Shown here: positions 1-5,636 of the stretch, one piece after another
Position numbering within the stretch: the first letter of the stretch is position 1
How the letters are laid out: every line of letters begins with the position of its first letter
Assembly (NCBI GenBank): GCA_902782905.1
Contig: CACZPB010000157.1
Span: 1 to 5,685, forward strand
Direction: 5' to 3'
Length of the DNA stretch: 5,685 nucleotides
Source: an uncultured bacterium
GTDB taxonomy: Bacteria > Cyanobacteriota > Vampirovibrionia > Gastranaerophilales > Gastranaerophilaceae
Translations under genes and position numbers: made by a program
The notes under the pieces: model-generated
Database searches by the model: none
What the model saw: the letters and a program-made list of their open reading frames with translations, nothing else
Told to the model about the DNA's origin: nothing

Positions 1-816
1 AACCAACGGTATAATTATTTTTGATTTAAAATCATTAAAAGAGTAATCAATTTCTTTTCCCATCAACATTCTGACGACTTCAAATTTTGAATCCTTACAA
101 ACCTTAAATTCATCCATTTTTTTAAAGAAGTCATACTGAATGTCAGAAAGAACGCTTTTTGAGATATTTTTACCCAACGTATCCATATATAAAATATTTT
201 CCGCAAAATCATCAGGAGATGCGAAAAAAATACCGGCAATTGTATATTCTACGAAAGAACTAAGGAGGGAAAATAATTTCTCCACAAGAATTCTTTCATA
301 ATTCATAAAATCGCTTAATGTCCTGAATTCATTTGCAAATGTTGATTTTAACAGTAAATTATTCAAAATTATATTCAACTGGGACTGAGCAGAATTTTCT
401 TTTTCGGCTCTTTTTATGATGTTTTCCTTATATTCATCCGTAAGCGGATATCTCCGAATTGTTGCATTAATATTTCTCACAAGCTCGGAAATATCAATCG
501 ATTTAGATAAAAAAAGCTGAGCACCGGCCTTTTTGCCCCAAAAGCTGTCAATTTTTTTCTCCAGCATTGTTAGCAATATCACAGGAACCTTTTTTGTTTC
601 GTCGTCATTTTTTATAAGTCGACATAGTTGATATCCGTCAATTGCAGGCATCATAATATCCGAGATAACAATATCCGGCGCACATTCGAAAAGTTTCTTA
701 TAACCTTCTGCGCCATTAGATGCAGTTTCCACTTCAAAACCGTTATTTACAAGCCCGTCTTTCAAAAATTTGAGCTGCGTCGCTGTGTCTTCTATCAACA
801 AAATTTTTGCAGTCAT
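1..816 (-). CDS. Response regulator, receiver domain plus GAF-like C-terminal region (3' end beyond window)
   Basis: Reading the minus strand from an ATG at 816-814 gives 272 codons without a stop, open at the left edge, so the C-terminus is missing. Residues 1-120 form a standard receiver (CheY-like) domain: MTAKILLIED start, acidic pair Glu9-Asp10, phosphoacceptor Asp53 in VISDIMMP, switch Thr83 in VILLTM, and Lys105 in LSKS. After a charged helical linker (about 113-140), residues 140-272 contain long amphipathic helices and a closing KIIIPLV strand that resembles the end of a GAF sensor domain. A GGDEF or other output domain may follow outside the window; that is inference. It is divergent from the mcp-cheA operon and is a plausible phosphotransfer target of that CheA. 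No strong Shine-Dalgarno precedes the ATG, only a weak purine stretch. Receiver identity is certain; the output function is unknown. Confidence 0.9.
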   Translation of the reverse strand, partial: MTAKILLIEDTATQLKFLKDGLVNNGFEVETASNGAEGYKKLFECAPDIVISDIMMPAIDGYQLCRLIKNDDETKKVPVILLTMLEKKIDSFWGKKAGAQLFLSKSIDISELVRNINATIRRYPLTDEYKENIIKRAEKENSAQSQLNIILNNLLLKSTFANEFRTLSDFMNYERILVEKLFSLLSSFVEYTIAGIFFASPDDFAENILYMDTLGKNISKSVLSDIQYDFFKKMDEFKVCKDSKFEVVRMLMGKEIDYSFNDFKSKIIIPLV

Positions 817-848
817 TGTTTTTTGTATATTCCAATTTTCCGAGTTTT

Positions 849-878
849 AGTATAAAATGATTATATAATAAATGTCTA
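849..878 (-). promoter_or_regulatory. Candidate promoter of the leftward response regulator
   Basis: On the minus strand, TAGACA (plus 873-878) resembles a -35 box with one mismatch to TTGACA. It lies 18 bases before TATACT (plus 849-854), one mismatch from the -10 consensus. Transcription would start near 842, giving a leader of about 26 bases before the ATG at 816. The -35 box overlaps the presumed start site of the rightward operon, so the two promoters probably interfere. Prediction by eye only. Confidence 0.45.
864..869 (+). promoter_or_regulatory. Candidate -10 box of the mcp-cheA operon
   Basis: A perfect TATAAT lies at 864-869, which predicts a transcription start near 875-877. A second, weaker box (TATAAA, 851-856) is just upstream. 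No convincing -35 element is seen at 16-19 bases spacing (around 839-847), so an activator or another sigma factor may be involved. A start near 876 would leave the ATG at 872 outside the mRNA and supports translation from the GTG at 902. Confidence 0.4.
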
Positions 879-889
879 AAAAAAACTAT

Positions 890-904
890 AGGAGAGAAAA
901 AGTG
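890..904 (+). promoter_or_regulatory. Ribosome binding site and GTG start deciding the mcp N-terminus
   Basis: AGGAGA at 890-895 is followed by six bases and an in-frame GTG at 902-904, which is ideal spacing. The alternative ATG at 872 has only A/T-rich sequence before it and no Shine-Dalgarno. This favours the GTG start by both ribosome site and the candidate promoter position. Confidence 0.6.
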
Positions 905-1948
905 CTTACTGAATGGAATTTGGGTTTGAGACAAAAACTTAATATTAAATTTGTAATAGATATGTTTGCTTTGGTTGCAACTGCTTTAATATTTTTGGTT
1001 TTTGCCAGAATAAAGCATATCCCGCCATATGATACCTTGGTTTTTATATCCGTTGCAGCGATTATTAATTTCATTACTTACTTTATCACTAAGCACTGGA
1101 TAGCAAAAAGTGTTAAATCTACCTTAACCAACCAATACAACTCAATCACCGATGCCGCAGACAAGGCAAAAACTTCAGCAAATGAACAGTCAGACGAAAT
1201 CAAAAACCTTGTATCCAATATAAAAAATATTTCAGCAATTGTAGAAAAATTAAAATCTATTTCTGAAGCTCTCAAAGAAACATCTTTGAATACAGAAAAA
1301 CAAATTAATCAATCAATTAGTTTTTCTCAAAAAGAATATGATGCAATAACAAGCAATGCTGAAAAAATGCTTGTTTTAAGACAAAAAATACAAATGATTG
1401 CAGAATTAATACTTGAGCTTTCTGAACATTCACAACAAATCGGAAGTGCTATCAATGTTGTTGACGATATTGCAGAACAAACAAACATGCTTGCCCTAAA
1501 CGCAGCAGTAGAAGCTGCAAGAGCCGGTGAACAAGGTAAAGGATTTGCTGTTGTCGCAGGCGAAATCAGAAAACTTGCAGATGAGTCAAAGCAAGCAATT
1601 ACAAAAATTACATCACTTACAAGCAACATTCAATACACAACAAACTCAACGGTTATGGCAACAGAAGAAGGCTCTAAAGAAATTGAAACAGCAGTAAAAA
1701 ACATCAATGCTCTTTCTGCAGAATCCGAATTACTTCTAAGAACCGTAAAGGAAACTTTTGAGTCTTTGGATATAATCAACAAATTTACTGGTAAACAAAA
1801 TGATGTTATAGATAAGCTTGCTATTATCAATGAAGAATTGACAAATGCATCAATAAAAATTGTTGAGACGTTAGAAGCAAATTCCGTAAAAATAAACACA
1901 CTGAGTGATTTATCCAACGAAATTAAAAATGCAGTAGCAGAAGACTAA
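902..1948 (+). CDS. Methyl-accepting chemotaxis protein-type transducer, two membrane helices, no external sensor domain
   Basis: The product is 348 residues from the preferred GTG start; an in-frame ATG at 872 would give 358. Numbering here follows the 358 form. Two hydrophobic helices at about 27-47 and 55-73 are joined by only a few residues (KHIPPYD), so there is no periplasmic ligand-binding domain. The rest is a long cytoplasmic coiled coil. Its hairpin tip, about residues 190-240, carries the MCP signature: IAEQTNMLALNAAVEAARAG, then GFAVVAGEIRKLA. This tip binds CheA and CheW and controls kinase activity. Flanking Gln/Glu-rich helices may hold methylation sites. No CheR-tethering pentapeptide is seen at the C-terminus (AVAED). 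It probably senses a membrane or cytoplasmic cue, or relays a partner's signal. It is first in an operon, nine bases before cheA. Family call is firm; the signal is unknown. Confidence 0.93.
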   Translation: MLTEWNLGLRQKLNIKFVIDMFALVATALIFLVFARIKHIPPYDTLVFISVAAIINFITYFITKHWIAKSVKSTLTNQYNSITDAADKAKTSANEQSDEIKNLVSNIKNISAIVEKLKSISEALKETSLNTEKQINQSISFSQKEYDAITSNAEKMLVLRQKIQMIAELILELSEHSQQIGSAINVVDDIAEQTNMLALNAAVEAARAGEQGKGFAVVAGEIRKLADESKQAITKITSLTSNIQYTTNSTVMATEEGSKEIETAVKNINALSAESELLLRTVKETFESLDIINKFTGKQNDVIDKLAIINEELTNASIKIVETLEANSVKINTLSDLSNEIKNAVAED

Positions 1949-1957
1949 TAAAATTCT

Positions 1958-4915
1958 ATGGATTTTTTAGATAACGAAAATATGAAGGAAATGATGGCGC
2001 TTTTTCAAGTAGAAAGCGAAGAGATTATTGAAAAAATATTCAATGATCTTGATTTGTTATCTAAAAACATGCACGACAGGGAAGTCTCTGCCAATCTTTA
2101 CCGCGAACTGCACAGTCTCAAAGGTGCTGTGCGTATGGTCGGATTTAACAATATTCAAACAATTATACACAGAGTTGAAGACATTTTTGATGCAATAAAC
2201 GACAAAAAATATGTTCCTGACAGTGATGCAGTAAATATTATATATAAAACTATAGAGGCTGTTTCAGGCTATATTCAGGAATCTGTCCAAAACGAAAGAG
2301 AGATTATCGACGAAAATTTTCAGACACTAATATCAAATATAGAATACATTGTAGACGTAGAAATACCTGAACAACAACAAAATGGTGTCTCTCAAGATGT
2401 AGATTCTATTGTCAATGATGTGTCAAAAGATAAATTCACCGAACATCAGGAGGAAATTAATCAAGCCTTCAATAACAGCTTTGGAATTATAGATGCTATT
2501 GTACCTGAAGAAGAAGCAACGGACATTGTGCTCTTAAAAGAAGAAGTACAAAAAATTTACGATTTTTTCAAAGACACAGATATTTATGAAATCAAATCAT
2601 CGCTGGAAAATGTCATTACAAAAATTGATTTTGTAATGAATGCCTCAAACACGCTTACAATTAGCGAAATTTTAGAACTCAGAAATGAGCTTAGTTCTGC
2701 TGCGGCGAAATTTACTACAATATGTGTAGAAACACAGGATACAGGTCTAACATTTTTCGATGTCGCAGAAAAAATTTCTATGCTTCAAGGGAGCAGCGTT
2801 TACACCGGCGAAATCAAAGCCGACATTTTGAGCTTGAAAGAAAATATAGATGACTCAAATGTTTTGGAAGTGATAAATACAATTGTGGATATTCTTGACT
2901 TCATCACAGAAAACTCTGTGCAACTTGAAGAACAAATGGTTTTAACATTAAAAAGCGGTTTGGAATATTGTGCGGTTCCCAATGAAAATATAGACAGCGA
3001 ACTTATCGTTCAACAACTGGAAATAATGAAGCAGCTACTTGAGCTCAACTATAAAAAAGATTCCGGTCTGAGTGAAACAAAGAGCTTTTTAACACAAAAT
3101 GTTCCAAGTGCAAAAGCGACTTCTTCTGAAATAAAGACATTACATGTTAATGCACAGAAATTGGATTTATTGGTAAATCAGCTTGGAGAACTTATTCTCA
3201 CAAAAATAAGAACAGAAAAAAGTCTTGAAAAAATTGATAATATAAAAGTTGCGAATGAAATTGCACAAAAAGACTTATTAAAAACTTCTAATTACCTGAG
3301 ATATTACAACAGAAAATACTTGCAAAATAATGGTTCTGAACAATATATATCAGCTTTTGCAAAACAAGTTTTTTCACTTCTGTCTGAAGTTTCTCAAAAT
3401 GTATCTAAAACAATATACGACCTTAATTCTTTATTTAGAGCATACAAAGAAGATGATATGAAAATGCGTATAATTATTGATGAAATGGAATCAATGGTGA
3501 AAAATATTCGCGTTTTACCTGTATCCACAGTTTTCAATTCTTTTTCAAGAATGGTCAGAGATATTGCAAGCGAAAAAGGTAAAGAAATTGACTTTATAAT
3601 AGAAGGCAATGAAACTTGCGCAGACAAAAAAATCATTGAAGAAATAAAAACACCGCTTATCCATATCCTCAGAAATGCAATTGATCATGGTATCGAGACT
3701 CAAGATGAAAGAATTGCAAACGGCAAGAAGCCTGTCGGACAAATCGTACTTTCCGCAAGACAAATTGACAACATGATTATTATAGAAGTTGCTGACGACG
3801 GACGCGGTTTTAATTTAGAAAAAATAAAAGACAGAGCTGTTTCCAGAGGCTTTCTTACTCAAGAAGATATTGATTCTATGACCGATGAAGCAATAATGAA
3901 TATTATTTTTTGGCCAGGATTCACTACGGGAGACTCTATTACAAGCATATCCGGCAGGGGCATCGGGCTTGATGTTGTAAAAACAAAAATATCTCAACTC
4001 AACGGCAAAGTAAAGGTAATTTCCGAGTTTGGAAAAGGTAGTATTGTCAGGATAGAAATCCCTGTTACACTTACAACTTTGAGAGTATTTTTAGTTGATA
4101 TTTGCGGACAAACTTTTGCAATACCAATTCAACTTATTAACACATTTATAGTAAAGAAGCAAAGTGAAATAAAAACAAACAACGGAGTTCGTTCAATTGT
4201 ATATAACGACAATATTATTCCACTCTATTATTTATCAGATATTCTTGAAATTTCTTCAGAGACTAAAAGACATGAAAAAGAAACTATACTTATAGTAGAA
4301 GCCGATGAAAAAACAATAGGACTTGTTGTGGACAAGCTTATTGGCGACCAAGATATTTTACAGAAAAAACTACCGCCGCCTTTATACAAGGTAAAAAACA
4401 TTTCCGGTGTAACAAATATGTCCTCCGGCGAACTTTGTTTAATTTTAAATATGCAAGATATTATGCACTATGATTTTAACAAAGCTATGGCTATGAATGC
4501 GGGACAAAATCTTCTGACAAAAGATATACTTGCATACAAGAGAATTTTGGTTGTAGATGATTCAATAACAACAAGAACTATGATAAAAAATATACTACTC
4601 AATGCAAGTTATACAGCAGATATAGTTTCAAGCGTTGAAGAAGCTTTTTCAATGCTGAAAGCCGGACATTATGATTTAATTATTACGGACTTGCATATGC
4701 CAAAAATTGACGGTTTTGAGTTTGTTTCAATGCTTAAAGGAGACGAGATGTACTCAGACATTCCTGTTATCGTAATGAGTTCACTTCCTGAAAAAGAAGC
4801 AGCAAAAACACTTGCACAATACAATATTGATTATTATATTTGCAAAGAAAACTTTAATCAGGAAGAATTCTCCAATCAAATTGAAACTATTTTAACAAAA
4901 TATCACGATTATTAA
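1958..4915 (+). CDS. cheA: CheA-type hybrid histidine kinase with C-terminal receiver domain
   Basis: This 985-residue cytoplasmic kinase autophosphorylates under MCP control. Domains in order: HPt (1-105) with phosphorylated His52 in LHSLKGA; an unassigned, mostly helical region (106-390); an unusually long P3 dimerisation domain (about 393-525), opening with KLDLLVNQLGEL and closing with IRVLPVSTVF; the ATPase domain (about 526-703) with N box around Asn573 and His577, DDGRG at 613-617, PGFTTGD at 653-659 and GRGIG at 666-670; a CheW-like P5 domain (about 704-840); and a receiver (860-985) with Asp867-Asp868, phosphoacceptor Asp911, Ser941 and Lys963. All catalytic residues are present. Typical CheA is about 650-750 residues without a receiver. 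The CheA-REC form is common in type IV pilus and other non-flagellar systems (family knowledge). The ATG start follows mcp by nine bases with only a weak ribosome site, suggesting translational coupling. The 3' end overlaps coaD on the other strand. Confidence 0.96.
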   Translation: MDFLDNENMKEMMALFQVESEEIIEKIFNDLDLLSKNMHDREVSANLYRELHSLKGAVRMVGFNNIQTIIHRVEDIFDAINDKKYVPDSDAVNIIYKTIEAVSGYIQESVQNEREIIDENFQTLISNIEYIVDVEIPEQQQNGVSQDVDSIVNDVSKDKFTEHQEEINQAFNNSFGIIDAIVPEEEATDIVLLKEEVQKIYDFFKDTDIYEIKSSLENVITKIDFVMNASNTLTISEILELRNELSSAAAKFTTICVETQDTGLTFFDVAEKISMLQGSSVYTGEIKADILSLKENIDDSNVLEVINTIVDILDFITENSVQLEEQMVLTLKSGLEYCAVPNENIDSELIVQQLEIMKQLLELNYKKDSGLSETKSFLTQNVPSAKATSSEIKTLHVNAQKLDLLVNQLGELILTKIRTEKSLEKIDNIKVANEIAQKDLLKTSNYLRYYNRKYLQNNGSEQYISAFAKQVFSLLSEVSQNVSKTIYDLNSLFRAYKEDDMKMRIIIDEMESMVKNIRVLPVSTVFNSFSRMVRDIASEKGKEIDFIIEGNETCADKKIIEEIKTPLIHILRNAIDHGIETQDERIANGKKPVGQIVLSARQIDNMIIIEVADDGRGFNLEKIKDRAVSRGFLTQEDIDSMTDEAIMNIIFWPGFTTGDSITSISGRGIGLDVVKTKISQLNGKVKVISEFGKGSIVRIEIPVTLTTLRVFLVDICGQTFAIPIQLINTFIVKKQSEIKTNNGVRSIVYNDNIIPLYYLSDILEISSETKRHEKETILIVEADEKTIGLVVDKLIGDQDILQKKLPPPLYKVKNISGVTNMSSGELCLILNMQDIMHYDFNKAMAMNAGQNLLTKDILAYKRILVVDDSITTRTMIKNILLNASYTADIVSSVEEAFSMLKAGHYDLIITDLHMPKIDGFEFVSMLKGDEMYSDIPVIVMSSLPEKEAAKTLAQYNIDYYICKENFNQEEFSNQIETILTKYHDY

Positions 4916-5375
4916 TAAGATATTTTGCAACCTCTCTTGGAACAAACTTTGTAATATCACCGCTATATTTCAGTATTTCCCTAACAGCGGAAGAAGAAAT
5001 AAAACTAAATTCCGGTTTTGTTATTAAAGAAATTGTCTTAATGCTGTTATCAAGTGCACTATTTGTTTGTGCCAATTGCAACTCGTATTCAAAATCCAGA
5101 GAATTGCGCATTCCGCGCAAAAGGACAGAAGCCCCGCGTTTTTTTGCGTACTCAACCGTTAAGCCTTCGTACGAGTCAACTTCAACATTAGAAAAATCTT
5201 TGACACATTCTTGTATCAAATTTTTTCTAACATCTAACGGTAAAAAGCCTTGTTTTTGAATATTATAAGAAACTGCAACAATAACTTTGTCGAAAATTTC
5301 GGCACCGCTTTTTAATATATCTAAATGTCCGTTCGTAAAGGGATCGAAACTCCCTGCATATATGGCTGTTGTCAT
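4887..5375 (-). CDS. coaD: Phosphopantetheine adenylyltransferase
   Basis: The enzyme transfers AMP from ATP to 4'-phosphopantetheine, making dephospho-CoA in the fourth step of coenzyme A synthesis in the cytoplasm. The 162-residue product matches the family length (about 160). It shows the nucleotidyltransferase motif GSFDPFTNGH (8-17, with TNGH as the T/HxGH site), Lys41, RGMR (87-90) followed by DFEYE, and the ATP-binding ISSS (126-129) with SGDITKFVP after it. The start at 5375 is chosen because GGTGA (plus 5383-5387) sits seven bases upstream and the protein begins MTTAIYAGSF as in homologues. A longer in-frame start at 5426 would add 17 unlike residues and run through the promoter and palindrome, so it is rejected. 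It converges on cheA with a 29-base overlap and no intervening terminator. It looks complete and functional, unrelated in role to the signalling genes. Confidence 0.97.
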   Translation of the reverse strand: MTTAIYAGSFDPFTNGHLDILKSGAEIFDKVIVAVSYNIQKQGFLPLDVRKNLIQECVKDFSNVEVDSYEGLTVEYAKKRGASVLLRGMRNSLDFEYELQLAQTNSALDNSIKTISLITKPEFSFISSSAVREILKYSGDITKFVPREVAKYLINNRDILLK

Positions 5376-5396
5376 CCTTTTATCACCTTTTGATAA

Positions 5397-5405
5397 ATTA
5401 TAGCA
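5397..5405 (-). promoter_or_regulatory. Extended -10 promoter of coaD
   Basis: On the minus strand the sequence reads TGCTATAAT (plus 5405 down to 5397): a perfect -10 hexamer preceded by the TGn extension. That arrangement can work without a good -35 box, and none is seen at the expected place (about 5419-5426), which is occupied by a palindrome. The predicted start near 5390 leaves a very short leader of about 15 bases before the ATG at 5375, with the ribosome site almost at its 5' end. Confidence 0.6.
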
Positions 5406-5415
5406 TAAAATTTTT

Positions 5416-5433
5416 ATAGACCACATGGTCTAT
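5416..5433. repeat. Palindrome (8+8 bases) at the -35 position of coaD, possible operator
   Basis: ATAGACCA (5416-5423) and TGGTCTAT (5426-5433) are perfect inverted copies around a CA spacer. The centre lies about 35 bases upstream of the predicted coaD transcription start, exactly where RNA polymerase would contact a -35 element. This is the usual form of a site for a dimeric repressor or activator. I do not recognise the regulator. The same sequence may instead act as an RNA hairpin on the plus strand. Confidence 0.5.
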
Positions 5434-5438
5434 TTTTT
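5416..5438 (+). terminator. Possible intrinsic terminator on the plus strand
   Basis: Read as plus-strand RNA, ATAGACC pairs with GGTCTAT (7 pairs, loop ACAT) and is followed at once by a run of six T (5433-5438). It would stop transcripts running from cheA antisense through coaD before they reach the rightward leader at about 5500. The stem has only three G-C pairs, so strength is doubtful. It may equally be only a protein-binding palindrome. Confidence 0.4.
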
Positions 5439-5496
5439 ACGAATTTATCCAAAAAATTTTAATCCTTTGATTGATGTCTGTTGATAAAATACAGAT

Positions 5497-5502
5497 TATA
5501 GT
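5497..5502 (+). promoter_or_regulatory. Weak candidate -10 box for the rightward gene at the right edge
   Basis: TATAGT at 5497-5502 is one mismatch from the -10 consensus. Possible -35 boxes, TTGATT (5467-5472) and TTGATG (5471-5476), are too far away (24 and 20 bases) to be convincing. If used, transcription would begin near 5509, at the foot of the first strong hairpin of the leader. Confidence 0.3.
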
Positions 5503-5504
5503 AT

Positions 5505-5616
5505 ATGTGGAGGGTAATATATCTCCCTCCGTGTGGTAAGTAAGGGGTAAATGCCCCCCAGAGTAGTAGTGGAACTACAAGTATAAATTGTAGAAATAAG
5601 AAATGGTGAGAGAGGT
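5505..5616 (+). promoter_or_regulatory. Hairpin-rich 5' leader, possible cis-regulatory RNA of unknown class
   Basis: The roughly 110 bases before the rightward gene are richer in G+C than the surroundings (about 47% over 5505-5580 by hand count) and hold several stems. GGAGGG (5509-5514) pairs with CCCTCC (5525-5530), extendable by G-U pairs. GGGG (5544-5547) pairs with CCCC (5554-5557) around TAAATG. GTAGT (5566-5570) pairs with ACTAC (5574-5578). CTACAA (5575-5580) can instead pair with TTGTAG (5588-5593), excluding the previous stem. I find no signature of tmRNA, RNase P, SRP RNA, T-box or the common riboswitches I can recall. It could be a leader for the gene at 5625 or a separate small RNA. 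Confidence 0.4.
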
Positions 5617-5636
5617 AGCGTAAGATGAATCTTACG
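5611..5636 (+). promoter_or_regulatory. Ribosome site and start-codon hairpin of the right-edge gene
   Basis: AGAGGT at 5611-5616 is a fair Shine-Dalgarno, eight bases before the ATG at 5625. CGTAAGA (5619-5625) and TCTTACG (5630-5636) form a perfect 7-pair stem with loop TGAA. The start codon therefore sits at the tip of the hairpin while the ribosome site stays just outside it. Confidence 0.45.

Noticed and set aside
628..855. Plus-strand frame of 75 codons
   Set aside because: It is antisense to the well-conserved receiver domain of the minus-strand regulator and has a Cys/Phe-rich composition typical of a shadow frame.
1078..1917. Three minus-strand frames inside the mcp gene
   Set aside because: They are antisense shadows of a clear coding sequence and show no protein family features.
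5376..5426. Upstream in-frame start of coaD adding 17 residues
   Set aside because: The extension is not part of the family, lacks a ribosome site, and would cover the extended -10 box and palindrome.
5444..5487. DnaA-box-like words (TTATCCAAA; TGTTGATAA) near the leader
   Set aside because: Only two imperfect copies in an AT-rich stretch, with no dnaA, dnaN or clustering; expected by chance.
5505..5600. c-di-AMP (ydaO-type) riboswitch, considered because such switches often precede cell-wall hydrolase genes
   Set aside because: The conserved GGGUGAAUCC and GAAUCCGUCAGCUAAC blocks of that class are not present, and the downstream gene is not identified.
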